The notes below the pieces were generated by a model. The model worked only from the letters and a program-made list of their open reading frames with translations, made no database searches and had not been told where the DNA came from. The translations under genes and the position numbers were made by a program. A stretch of DNA of 64,000 bases, taken from Aegilops tauschii subsp. strangulata. Lineage: Eukaryota > Streptophyta > Magnoliopsida > Poales > Poaceae. This document shows positions 9,687 to 22,148 of the stretch, piece after piece. Position 1 is the stretch's first letter; each line of letters opens with the position of its first letter. The DNA lies in NCBI RefSeq assembly GCF_002575655.3, contig NC_053036.3, positions 194,898,788-194,962,787 on the forward strand, read 5' to 3'.

Positions 9687-10601
9687 CCGGGTATGACCCA
9701 GAAAAGTGTGTCCGGCCAAATGGGATCGAGCATGTTGGGTTATGTGGTGCACCCCTGCAGGGAAGTTTATCTATTCGAATAGCCGTGTCCCTCGGCAAAA
9801 GGATGACCCGGAGTTGTACCTTGACCTTATAACAACTAGAACCAGATACTTAATAAAACACACCCTTCCAAGTGCCAGATACAACCCGGTGATCGCTCTC
9901 TAACAGGGCGACGAGGAGGGGATCGCCGGGTAGGATTATGCTATACGATGCTACTTGGAGGACTTCAATCTACTCTCTTCTACATGCTGCAAGATGGAGG
10001 CTGCCAGAAGCGTAGTCTTCGACAGGACTAGCTATCCCCCTTATTCTGGCATTCTGCAGTTCAGTCCACCGATATGGCCCTTTACACATATACCCATGCA
10101 TATGTAGTGTAGCTCCTTGCTTGCGAGTACTTTGGATGAGTACTCACGGTTGCTTTTCTCCCTCTTTTCCCCCTTTCCTTTCTACCTGGTTGTCGCAACC
10201 AGATGCTGGAGCCCAGGAGCCAGACGCCACCGCCGACGGTGACTCCTACTACACCGGAGGAGCCTACTACTACGTGCAGCCCGCTGACGACGACCAGGAG
10301 TAGTTAGGAGGATCCCAGGCAGGAGGCCTGCGCCTCTTTCGATCTGTATCCCAGTTTGTGCTAGCCTTCTTAAGGCAAACTTGTTTAACTTATGTCTGTA
10401 CTCAGATATTGTTGCTTCCGCTTACTCGTCTATGATCGAGCACTTGTATTCGAGCCCTCGAGGCCCCTGGCTTGTATTATGATGCTTGTATGACTTACTG
10501 TTATTTTTAGAGTTGTGTTGTGATATCTTCCCGTGAGTCCCTGATCTTGATCGTACAGGTTGCATGTATGATTAGTGTACGGTCAAATCGGGGGCGTCAC
10601 A
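9687..10601 (+). repeat. 3' portion of 5' LTR of Gypsy-type element
   Basis: Matches 17576-18484 with roughly 30 differences by eye, mostly transitions. It ends GGGGCGTCACA at 10601, directly before the primer-binding site. The left edge is the junction with the Copia 3' LTR. The remaining 2.8 kb of this LTR should lie left of that Copia element, outside the window. Confidence 0.85.
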
Positions 10602-13600
10602 AGTTGGTATCAGAGCCGACTACCTGTAGGAATCCCCCTTTCCAACTCCTTGGCCAAAGTTGAGTCTAGTCATTGCAAAACTTTTACTAACATGGTAGTG
10701 CGGCTTACGGGCCCACGTTGCCATTGGGTGGTATTAGGATCCTTTACTCCTCGTCTATACTCTGGGACTCTGATCTCTCTTCTCTTCGGGTTAAAGGTTT
10801 TGCTAACTCTAACATTAGGATCTCGTGATCACATGCACCCGGAGAGCCCCTTATTATAGATGATCGCCTGCTGCACCAGAAGATTCCGAAGATACTCTAC
10901 GATGTTCTCTCGAGACTTTGTGCCATCGCTTTTGCAAATCCCCTCCATTGATAAACCCCTATGGATAAACACTTACACTTGCCATTCATACAATCATTCC
11001 CCGTTGATCTTGTTATTATAAGATACCCCAAAATTCTCTCTATTGTTCTGAGAATACTTTGTGCCTACTGCCTTGCAGTTCTAAGCCACCTGAATACCCC
11101 TACGGATAATTTCTTGCACTTACCGATTATCCATTCATCCCAGTTGTTCATGTGATTCACAATATTCTTTGGAATACTATTCTGTTTTCTGAAAATCCTC
11201 AGCGACCATATGGTTAATTCCATATTTCTAGTAATCTCCATTGACATCCTCTGTCACTATCAATTCGAGTTCCTTGATTCAATATGTTGCGGATGCTCGC
11301 AATCCTCAATCAGATTCTAGAATTCATCCTTCTGGACCAGACGTCGTTTTAAACATGAGTTGGTTCTCGACCAATCAAATTACTTTCGATTGTACCCGCT
11401 AAAGCTTACTCAAGTTATCCATCCTTAATGAGAGCGTTGCTTCTGATTCCTTGATTTGGAAATCATAAATTCCTTTCCATTTAAGCTTCGAATTATTCAG
11501 ATGATTCCATAACCTGTTGCATTGCATTCTTCCCTCTTCTGGTTGAGTATCGATACTCACATAAGATCCTTTGTTGACCATCAAGTCCCTTGTTGGATTG
11601 TTATCCGACAGTTTCTTTCACATTTGATCACCTTGTGAGTTCTTTCCCTGATACATAATGCCTTTGGTAAACTGTATCCTCTCCCTTTGTCAACCATGCT
11701 CTGCCTTCGAGCTATTGTTCATTACTCCTGAAGCTCGTGGTATATGTTCCTAAGATGCCCCGATGGGTTGAATCAATGCCTTTCCTAATCTGTGTGAACC
11801 CAAAAGATTTCACGGGTCATACTCCTCTGGTAATTCACTAGGTAGTTCTTCACCTTCAATTAATTTTAACAAAGCAGTGAGTGAAAGGTTATGCATTGGA
11901 GAAGTGGGAGTCGACCTTGAACTTTGTGTTCATGCCCATAGACATGATGTAGATCTTATCATGAAAGCTTCTCTTAAAAATAAATTGTCCCCTTGGTATA
12001 AGTTCATCTTACATCCGGGATTTGGTCCTTTGCGATTGTGGTTACGACCATATTGTTCTTCTTTGATCCCATTTCTCGGACAAGTTGAAGTAATTGTCTT
12101 CTGCAAAGCAATATCCCAGTCCAACCTCTACTTTGGATTGTCGTCGAGTATTACCCCTCTGGTATCTCGAGAATATCACGGAACTACATAACTCCTTACG
12201 AGTTCTTCATCTACTATTATTCTCATCGATTCGAATTTTTCCTCGGGTTCTGAGATGTTAGACACTCAAGGACACCGATAACGGAATCGAGTCCGCACTA
12301 CGATTCAACGAGGATTAGAGATCTTCAATGCTTACAAGTTTAATACTCCATCATGTCTTTCCTATCCTGAACGGATACATCATTATCGTGCTAAATTTAA
12401 CTGTGCTACCTGGTCCTTCTTCCCGGAGCAAAAATTTCAACGGTGAGCTAATCTTACGTCGATCTTCCTCGTCATATCATTTCTCCTTGAACAACAGGAT
12501 TGATTTCGAGTTGTGTCATACCCTTGGTTCCAATAACCTTTCGCTTCATCATTCCTTTGACTTGATGTCATCGTCGACCAATTACATCTTCATGAAATCT
12601 CTCAACAATTGTGTCGTGATCATCATCGGCATTCTGAGCTCTTCCAGGATATCAACTGAGTTCATGATGAGAAATACCATCCTTGCCCTCGATGATCTGT
12701 GTTATCATCGACCACTTTTTTTTTGACTTCCCTCCAACACAAACTTGATTGAGTTTTGTGTTATACCTTGAGTTCCTTGCTATCCAGCATCTGTTCTTCT
12801 TTACCTTGGAGTATTACCGTCTTTTATGTCAAGAATGTGGCAAGAATTTCACCACCTCTTAGAAATTCTCGATATGTTGATACTTCTGACCATCACCATT
12901 CTTCCTTGGTCCCCGTGTTGTTTTTAACCAGGATACCAATATGCTAACGATGTTGTTTGAGTTCTATACTTCTAGCGACTCTATTGCTTTGAAGTTAACG
13001 ATCGACAGTTCGATCTTAGACTGCTGGTTATTGAATCGTCACTCTAACATTGATCTTGCTGCCTAAGGTCATACTTCGGGCACATCTTTCAACTAATGAT
13101 TGATGGTGTATGTTTTCCTAGAGCATACAACATTATATCATTTGAATTGACAAGTGTCATCTTCTTGTTCACATTATTGTGGAAAGCCGTCCGTTTGGAA
13201 TTCTCGATGAATTGTCGCTGAGCCCATCAGCCACCTTCTCACCCCCTCCTTGGTTTAATGATGAACTATTGTTTCAGGAACCCGCTCCCATAGTTCATTT
13301 CCCGATAATCTTGCAATGTCATTTCGTCTATTTGTGTTGCACCTTTTCTTCTCGGACATCCTGAGTCTGAGGTATCATGACACCAATCAGATCTGAATCT
13401 CGGTCAGATATGATGGTTGGAACATATTTTCAAGAGTTATAACATTGGTCGTTATATGACCCGGTACAGTGGTGTCATGCCGAGTACACCTGGCCGGAGG
13501 ACCTATTGTTATAGTTTTCCTTGTTAGCAAGGCTATCCATTCTTCCATGAGGAAATTGTAAGACTTATTCTACAAGTTATTCTTGATGCAGCCATTGAGT

Positions 13601-14792
13601 ATCCAAAGCCTGACCTTTGCTTGAAGACCATGTCAATGGTATCCCAAAGCATGTCCGTGGTACTATGATTTTCGACAAGAACATTTGAAGCCCAATGCTA
13701 AATGTTTTCTTGCTCAATTATCCAAACACCGTTGTATGGGTAATGTCATGAAATTTCTCTCCCCTTACCTAAAGAGTTTTCTACATTATATCCTATCATG
13801 GATATCATGCTCTGCTTGTCCTTGGGAAGGATATACCCTTGATATATGTGTTTAAACACGTTTTCCTTTCCATTGTTCTGCTTAAACCTGATAATCATAT
13901 TTTCCTTTCCATTGTTTGGTTTAACCTTTCTTGTGATCTATATGATCTAAGCAGTATTATTCTCCTGCTTATGTAAACACCACGGTGTACAATTCTGTCA
14001 GCAAGACCCTATTACTATTGTTGATGACATTCCGGTAGCCACCGATGGACGAGAACTTTGCCTATTGGTCTGCCTCGTTCAACGAGCAGGATAATGGTTC
14101 TCTTCGTCCCTCGCCCTTGGTACCGATGTTGTTGCCGACATGAATGACAGGCTATCCTCTGACATGCCTTGCTTACATGATCGTGTAAGACGTCACCGCC
14201 TTCCTACTTTTAACCCACATGGTGGGCTCATAACCCACAAATCCACAGGATCGAAACCTGACTCTCCTGTACACCCCTGTTCCCAAAGTTATTCCTCCCG
14301 CGTGGACTCCTATGAAATTCATGAGCCACCTACCAATGAGATCATCAATTCTGGCATCAGACACAATAATTATTCTGTTGCTTTGATCCCCCTTCACGCC
14401 CGGTAACAGGCATCGAACGATTGCCTACCCGCTTGAAACTTCTCGTGGTACTTTCTTACTTTGCTCTCGATATTTCGTTAAGTTTCAGTTCGAGAGTTAC
14501 TTTCTGCCACCTTCCCCGATGTTAGCTACCAGATAGTCGACCTTGCAGAGGTCTGTTCTCCCAGAATGCCCACCATTTATTCTTTCGTAAGTACGATGGA
14601 GTTCCCGAAGAAAGGATGCCGACTTCATCATGATGACCTGAGGCAGAGAAATGAAGACATCAATGTATTGGACCAGCCTCTTCAAGAAGAGAAAGCCAGA
14701 ATGAGAAGACCCGCTAGATTCATTACCAAACCTTCCCCCCCTTTCACTACCTCTTAAATCTCGGGACGAGATTTCTTGTAGTGGAGGAGAAT
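10602..14792 (+). other. Internal region of Gypsy-type element, no coding capacity seen
   Basis: About 4.2 kb with stops in all frames; no zinc knuckle, protease, reverse transcriptase or integrase motif on either strand. It contains loose imperfect repeats: CTTTGTGCC motifs about 140 bp apart at 10915 and 11058 with similar following sequence, and a roughly 28 bp tandem pair (TTTTCCTTTCCATTG) at about 13860-13930. The right end (14757-14792) carries the self-complementary ATCTCGGGACGAGAT and the purine tract GTGGAGGAGAA. It may hold packaging or priming signals; nothing else is identifiable. Confidence 0.7.
10605..10616 (+). other. Primer-binding site (initiator Met-tRNA type)
   Basis: TGGTATCAGAGC, complementary to the 3' end of initiator methionine tRNA, starts 3 bases after the end of the 5' LTR. 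This is where minus-strand DNA synthesis is primed. Confidence 0.88.
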
Positions 14793-17700
14793 TGTGATGC
14801 CCGGATAATTAGGCTACAGTAAAACTCTGCTAAATATGCCACGTCACCTTTGTTACTGTTGCTAATTCCTCGTTAGTTCAAAAACCGATTCAAAATTCAA
14901 ATTCCAAATATGGCATACAACAAAAGTTTTCAAACATTAAAACAAAAATGTTCGGTTAGTGCCAAATATTACGTAGGTAATTGTTGTGAAGGAAATCATT
15001 TTTAGAAAATGCTAAAAGGCTCTAAAATAATAGAACAGAAAAGAAAATATATAAAAAAGAAGAAAACAAAACTAACAAAAAACAAACAAAAGGAGAAAAA
15101 CCTCCCCTGCCCGATGGGCCTTGGCCCAACTGGCCACCAGGCCGACTAGGCCGGCCCAGCCGCCCCCTACAAACCCCAGTCCAACTCACCCGCAAACCCT
15201 AACCCCCCACTCGTCCCACTCCCCCTTCGCCTCCCTCCCCGATCAAGATCGGGATCGGGGCGCTCGACGCCGTCGCCGTCACCCCGTGGCGCCGCTCGGA
15301 CCTGTCCGTCGCCGACGCCCCTCGCCGGCCTGCCTCCTCCTCCCCACCGGTCTGCCTCCTCCGACGCCGTCGTCCCCATCGACCACCTCGCGCCCCACTG
15401 CCCGTGCCCTACGCCCACAGTGAGCCCGCGTCCTCCCCTCTCCCTCGCGCGCACCGTCCTGCTCCTCCGCCGCACCGTTCCGCCTCGCGCTCACCGCGAC
15501 TACGCCGCCCGCGGCCACCCACGCACTCACCACCCCCCTGATGTGCCCGTGTCGCGCCGTAGCTGCGCAGGCCGCACGCCCAGCGCGCGCACCCACGCCT
15601 CACTGCTGCGCTGCCGTTGCCGCGGCACCGTCCCCCTGCTGCTGGTGCGCCACCGCGCATAGGCGCCCGCCGGCAGCCCCTTCGCCGCAGATGCCCGCGC
15701 ACGCGCGCCGCGTGTGGCCATGCCTCTGCTCCTCGACGCTGGTCGACCGCGGATCCTCCCTCGTCTCCTGGCTGCGCCCCGTGCTTGCTGTCACCGGCCA
15801 CGGCCGCCGCCAAAGCCCCATGCTGCAGTCGCCTCGCCACCGCTCCAACGCCACAAACCGCCCTGGCCACCGGCCTCTTCACTCGCCGCACTTCGCCATC
15901 CTTGTCGGCCCCGCCCGCGGCCCCTGCTCGCTAGCGCTCGCGCCGGCACGCGCCTCTGTTCGCACACGGGCTGGGCGCTAGTGCCTGCACCCGCCTGTCC
16001 CCCGTGCCCGCTAAAGGCCCTTGGCCCAATGACGAACGGGGCCCACGCCCCTCCCAGAACGTTTTTTATAAAAAAAGGAAAATAAAATTAAAATGAATTA
16101 TTAAAATTAAAAATTAATTAATTAATTAATTAGTGAGTTAAATAAGTTAATTATTTAATCTAATTAACTAGTTAGTTTAATTAAACAATAATTAGATTAG
16201 CTAAATCCTAATTAACCTAAACAGTCTATGACCAGTGGGACCCACATGTCAGTTTGACCCAGTCACCGTCCTGTTGACTGCTGACGTCATGATGACGTTA
16301 GCAGGCACTATTCTGGATAATGTTGAATTAAATTAATTAAATAAATTCTAAAAATGATTTAAATCTTTAATAATTAATATAAAATAATCCATAACTCGGA
16401 TGAAAATATTTTATACATGAAAGTTGCTCAGAACGACGAGACGAATCTGGATACGCAGCCCGTTCGTCCACCACATATCCCGAGCATAGCAAACGTGCAA
16501 CAACCCCCCTCCGGTTCATCTGTCCGAAAACGCGAAACACCGGGAATACTTTCCGGATGTTACCCCCCTTCGTCGGTATCACCTCCTACCGCGTTAGGGC
16601 ACACCTAGCACCGTGCATTGTCTTGTCATGCACCGTTATGCTTATGTTTGCATTATATTTATTGTTCTTCCCCCTCTTCTCTCGTTAGACACCGAGACCG
16701 ACGCCGCTGCTACCCAGTACGACTACGGTGTTGACAACCCCTCCTTCTCGGCTGAGCTTCCAGGCAAGCCCCCCCCTTGATCACCAGATATCGCCTATTC
16801 TTCTCTATACTGCTTGCATTAGAAGAGTGTAACATGTTACTGCTTTCGGTTAATCCTATTCTGCTGCATAGCCTATCATTGTTGCTACAGTTGTTACCCT
16901 TACCTGCTATCCTATTGCTTAGTATAGGATGCTAGTGTTCCATCAGTGGCCCTACACTCTTTGTCCGTCTGCCATGCTATACTACTGGGCCGTGATCACT
17001 TCGGGAGGTGATCACGGGTATATACTATATACTTTATATACATGACACATGTGGTGACTAAAGTCGGGTCAGCTCGTTGAGTACCCGCAAGTGATTCTGA
17101 TGAGGGGGCTGAAAGGACAGGTGGCTCCATCCCGGTAGAGGTGGCCTGGGTTCCTAACGGCCCCCGACTGTTACTTTGTGGCGGAGCGACAGGGCAGGTT
17201 GAGACCACCTAGGAGAGAGGTGGGCCTGGCCCTGGTCGGCGTTCGCGGATACTTAACACGCTTAACGAGATCTTGGTATTTGATCTGAGTCTGGCCATTT
17301 GGTCTATACGCACTAACCAACTACGCGGGAACAGTTATGGGCACTCGACGTCGTGGTATCAGCCAAAGCCTTCGTGACGTCAGCGACTGAGTGGCGCACG
17401 CTGGATTGGACTGGAACGCCTGCTAGGCTAGGTCCGCTTCCGGCCGCGTTCGCAACGTGCAGGTGTGCAATGGGCGATGGGCCCAGACCCCTGCGCCATA
17501 GGATTTAGACCGGCGTGCTGACCTCTCTGTTGTGCCTAGGTGGGGCTACGACGTGTTGATCTTCCGAGGCCGGGCATGACCCAGAAAAGTGTGTCCGGCC
17601 TAATGGGATCGAGCGTGTTGGGTTATGTGGTGCACCCCTGCAGGGAAGTTTATCTATTCAAATAGCCGTGTCCCTCCGTAAAAGGACGACCCAGAGTTGT

Positions 17701-18484
17701 ACCTTGACCTTATGACAACTAGAACCGGATACTTAATAAAACACACCCTTCCAAGTGCCAGATACAACCCGGTGATCGCTCTCTAACAGGGCGACGAGGA
17801 GGGGATCGCCGGGTAGGATTATGCTATACGATGCTACTTGGAGGACTTCAATCTACTCTCTTCTACATGCTGCAAGATGGAGGCTGCCAGAAGCGTAGTC
17901 TTCGATAGGACTAGCTATCCCCCCTTATTCTGGCATTCTGCAGTTCAGTCCACCGATATGGCCCTTTACACATATACCCATGCATATGTAGTGTAGCTCC
18001 TTGCTTGCGAGTACTTTGGATGAGTACTCACGGTTGCTTTTCTTCTTCTTTTCCCCCTTTCCTTTCTACCTGGTTATCGCAACCAGATGTTGGAGCCCAG
18101 GAGCCAGACGCCACCGCCGACGATGACTCCTACTACACCGGAGGAGCCTACTACTACGTGCAGCCCGCTGACGACGACCAGGAGTAGTTAGGAGGATCCC
18201 AGGCAGGAGGCTGCGCCTCTTTCGATCTGCATCCCAGTTTGTGCTAGCCTTCTTAAGGCAAACTTGTTTAACTTATGTTTGTACTCAGATATTGTTGCTT
18301 CCGCTGACTCGTCTATGATCGAGCACTTGTATTCGAGTCCTCGAGGCCCCTGGCTTGTATTATGATGCTTGTATGACTTATTGTTATTTTTAGAGTTGTG
18401 TTGTGATATCTTCCCGTGAGTCCCTGATCTTGATCGTACACGTTGTGTGTATGATTAGTATATGGTCAAATCGGGGGCATCACA
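14793..18484 (+). repeat. 3' LTR of Gypsy-type element (3692 bp)
   Basis: Begins TGTGATGCCC after a purine tract and ends GGGCATCACA, a perfect 10 bp terminal inverted repeat, so both borders are well defined. The LTR has a very GC-rich block (about 15100-16060), an AT-rich block of AATTAATTAATT type (16075-16390), and a right part that matches 9687-10601. Small open frames inside, including a 60-codon one at 18005-18187 with a counterpart at 10121-10303, show no sign of selection. The base after the LTR starts CCAGG, the expected right copy of a 5 bp target duplication whose partner is off-window. Confidence 0.87.
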
Positions 18485-19496
18485 CCAGGGAAGAAATCAA
18501 AGCAGTGACTGCCCTGCACTAACTGTGCAAGGATCAAAAGCATATAGGTGTAGCAATAAATTCCCCTCTTATGCTCAAGTTAAATTTCTTCACTGAAGAT
18601 ATGGTTGGAAATTACGTTTTGAGTTTGATTCTTTAAACTATAGGCAAATTTGCATATTAATCTCTTTATTTATTTTCTTACTATAGTAGCACACTTGCCT
18701 AAATCCCACATAAGACTGAATGGTACTCTGCCATGGTGTTTAATCTCAGTAATGTGTCTTGTTTTATTTTGTCCGCGGTGATTGTGGATGTGTTCTCGGC
18801 TTTGCCGACAGTAAAAAGAAGGCATACAAAACATTAAATTTTTGCCTTGGTTGAATGCCGCATTTAATTGTCGCTTATGTATTCCAAGTTATTCAATTCT
18901 CATTGAGCTTTCCTTTGCTAAAGAAATTTAATACGCAATATTTTTAATATGTGAGGAGGCGAGAGAAGAAAAGAGGGGTTGTTAGGTCAGACTTTGGTGC
19001 GTCTCTGGTCAGAAATGGCTGCATCTGTCCGACGCTCTTCCAAACAGTGTAGTGTAGATTCGCTGACCAGTACAACATCTAAACCTTCACTACTCTAGCT
19101 TCTTCTTACATTTCTTAGTATCAACAAATAAGGTGGTCACAATATATACTTAAAGATTGCATCCCAAGCCAGCTCGGGCCGCTGCTACCTCTTCCTCGCC
19201 GCCCAACAGGCCGCCGTGCTGGGGGAGCCGGGTAGCATCGGGTCCACAGGCACTCTAAAGCCGAGTAAAATCCTTGCATTTGTATTATTCACTTTCAGTA
19301 TGCAAACTTCTCTTTCCAAGTTTGAGAGAACAAGAAGCCAGCGTCGAGGAAGCCTTGGGGTGTGAAAAGCATAGTAACAATATATCTAGGCTGCGACGTA
19401 TATTGTTATGAAACTTTACTGTAATTACGATTTCCTATTATAGCTCATATGAAGAATTATTTGCTGCTTTTACATTTGCTTATTTTATTAATTTTT

Positions 19497-19604
19497 ACTA
19501 GGATATGAGTAGCATTACTCAAAATTTTGCTTTGAGAAGAATCTAATGATGTATCCAATTTCACATCCAAGCTACTATGAATATTATGATTGAGCGACTG
19601 CTTG
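19497..19604 (+). repeat. Left copy of a 108 bp direct duplication
   Basis: Begins ACTAGGATATGAGT and is repeated 680 bp downstream (20177-20284) with one mismatch by eye. Flanks on both sides differ. Contains no recognisable gene. Confidence 0.9.
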
Positions 19605-20176
19605 GCGATGTCATCGTCAGAGGCTCAGGCCTCCTCCCTGGACAAGGCACTCGTGCTAGGCGGCGGCGATCTGTGCGCCGGTTCAAGGTGAGGCATCTCC
19701 TCAAGCCACATCCAGTTTTTCCCATGAGTTTGTGCTAAAAGAATGAGTGTTCTTCTATGACCCATGCATTCTGAATTTAGGAGGAATGACAACAAAGAGA
19801 AGAGATCTTTTTGAAATTCTTAGTAAAGTCTGAGCTTTACGTAAATCTCAGTTTTCTTAGCAAACATATGTCTGCAGTTTTTAGTTTGATATGTGGCGTG
19901 AGGTTGGGATTTGTGATCAAAATGGTTGGATGTTGATTCAAGAGTGTAGAAAGGTGAATGAGATTCAAGAACGATTCAGGCAGCTTATGAGTATGTTACA
20001 TTCTGATATTGGCTTCAGATTACATAATTTTATTTCCTTTGGATCGTTGCTTTGGTTCCCTGTGGCCAAGTATCATGGTTTTAAAGATAACATGTGTTTC
20101 ATGAAGATAACAGGTGTTTCATGAGACTAGGATTCATTTAGGAATCCTTGTAGCACAGATCTCCATTCCTAATTTG

Positions 20177-20284
20177 ACTAGGATATGAGTAACATTACTC
20201 AAAATTTTGCTTTGAGAAGAATCTAATGATGTATCCAATTTCACATCCAAGCTACTATGAATATTATGATTGAGCGACTGCTTG
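20177..20284 (+). repeat. Right copy of a 108 bp direct duplication
   Basis: Partner of 19497-19604. The near identity points to a recent duplication or recombination event inside the Helitron region. The 572 bp between the copies contains no recognisable gene. Confidence 0.9.
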
Positions 20285-22040
20285 TTACGCTACACCATGC
20301 CACCAAACCAGTGCATTTGAGTGCGAGTTCAGTTATGTGTGTAAATAGCTGTAACGGAAATAATATGGAGTTAGGCATGTGCAACTCTAATTTAGACAAG
20401 GGTAGTCATATGTCAACCTTAATCCTACAAATGTGACACAAATAAATAAGATTTGCTTTTGTGCCTTATCAATTTTCTTTCCTAATATTTCTTGGCTTGT
20501 AAACAGAGGCGGTAAAACGGTCGCAAGAATGCCAAGCTCTTCAGCTGTGGCATCATGCAATAATGGAATTGAGCATTCTGGGCAAAACATAAAGGACAAC
20601 GAATATGCAAGGTTGGTGACACCAGCTGAACATGCAACAGCTGACAAGAAATTTTGCCTGAGCAACCAAAGTTAAGACACTTCATTTGGTGAATGAAAGA
20701 TTTGCTTGGATGATTCCATCTTATATTAGCATCTTATACCTTCGTGAAATTTGAAGCCCCTTTGCCTTTGAAAATGTGAGGCGTTGATACTTCCTGTGCA
20801 AAAGAAAATCTCTTGTTAGGGATTTTTCCATTTAACATGTGCTTGTTCTAGGGTAGCGGTACTCTCTCTGCTGTGGCTGCGTGTTCGACCGGCCAGCCAA
20901 GGATCTCCAGCAAGCATGTGCGCCTACTCTCCTTGCCCTTAATTCCTGCCACAACAGCAGCTCCTGTGTAGTGTGAGCCAGAGAAGTACTACACTAATCA
21001 TGTTCCTGGTATTTTCTCACTCTTGCTTCACAGACGATGTATTGTAGTTAGTTCAAAGAAATTCCATTACATATTTTGCACATTTCCTGATTGGTGACCA
21101 TCCATATTATATGATGTTCTTCACCTGCAAGCGTTGAGTGTTTTTTTCCTTTCAAGTTTTTGTCTCTTGCTCTATTTCATGAAATACATTCCTCTTCTCA
21201 TTCCATCATTTAGCCTTGTTGATTACTTACGATTAGTGATTACATGCAATCATCCGCCTTAAATTAGAATAGTTAATTAGTTATGCCAGGTTGCTACATT
21301 TCTATCTCCTTTGCCCCAAAACAAAATTAAAATATGATGGCATGTTATTGACCCAGCCTCGCCGTCCGCTGTGGCATCACCCTTCTTGTCCACCACCCTA
21401 ACTCCGTCGCGCTTCAGGCCTAGCATGTGACAGTGGTGCCGCGAGGATTTGCTGCCGTGGGAGGAGGGGCCCGACCCAGATGGCGGCCACCAGTAGGTCA
21501 CACACTTATTCAGCTCGCCGTCTGGTTACTTTGATGGCTTCTCTAAGGTATCTTCTCGTGCAGCTTCACTCTTGCTTGTGTGTCTCGTGTGGAAAAGTAA
21601 GCTACCTGGCACTTGTTCTACTCTACTTTAGCAGGCGCTCGCAGAGGAGGCCAAGGGATACAAGATACTGGTAATTTACTAATGATCCATCTTAGTGGAA
21701 TGCTTTTGTTGTAGATATTTTCATTGGTTGTCCTTTCATTTTATTTATATTCATGGCTGGATGGTGCCTTCCACTATGCTTCTTCACTGAAAAGGTGTTT
21801 CGCATATGTGTACTTGCTTGAGAATGGAATAATCTCAGAATTCTGTTGAAAACAAAACTTAGTTATTTCAGCATGCATAGTGTTTGGCTATAGAGATTGA
21901 GTGCTTCACATATCCGATGCCATCTCAGAATAATCTCAGACCTGTTTAAATAACTTAGTGTTTGGCTAAGGAGTCCACATTGAACGCCACATATCCGATG
22001 CCAACACACCGAGGTGAGCTTCAACAAACTCTCTCTCTAT

Positions 22041-22064
22041 CTCTATCTATCTATCTATCTCTTC
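22041..22064 (+). repeat. Short CTAT/TCTC microsatellite
   Basis: A run of CTCTCTCTC followed by four to five TATC/CTAT units. Simple sequence in what looks like an intron upstream of the NDB exons. Confidence 0.7.
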
Positions 22065-22148
22065 ATGCGACCTCCTCACTCTCTGTAATCTTTCGAGATT
22101 GATTTTGTTTCCAGGTTATACTCTAATCAAACATGTAAATATTTACCA

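Larger units (their letters stand above)
9687..18484 (+). mobile_element. Large non-coding Gypsy-type LTR retrotransposon (LARD-like), 5' LTR truncated in window
   Basis: A direct repeat links 9687-10601 with 17576-18484 (about 97% identical by eye), i.e. the right end of the 5' LTR and the same part of the complete 3' LTR. A primer-binding site TGGTATCAGAGC follows the first copy and a purine tract precedes the second. The internal region is only 4.2 kb with no open frame above about 130 codons and no gag or pol motif that I recognise, while the LTR is 3.7 kb. This matches 'large retrotransposon derivatives', which depend on a partner element. The Copia element ending at 9686 interrupts its 5' LTR. 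The Gypsy assignment rests on LTR size and the AATCTCGGGACGAGATT-like purine-tract region, so it is tentative. Confidence 0.8.

Noticed and set aside
10121..10303. 60-codon frame kept in both Gypsy LTR copies (also 18005-18187)
   Set aside because: Open in both, but of five base differences by eye four change amino acids, so no sign of purifying selection; the nominal start is TTG.
15121..16085. Overlapping GC-rich frames up to 160 codons on both strands
   Set aside because: Ala/Arg/Pro-rich low complexity in all frames of a GC-rich LTR block; stop-poor because of base composition.
18659..18700. Candidate Helitron 5' end (A then TCTCTTTATTT)
   Set aside because: AT-rich and only weakly similar to known TC ends; not supportable without sibling copies.
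20433..20675. 80-codon frame with gene-like composition (KTVARMPSSSAVASC...)
   Set aside because: Could be a captured exon, but I cannot name a family and splice borders are uncertain; kept only as part of the Helitron.
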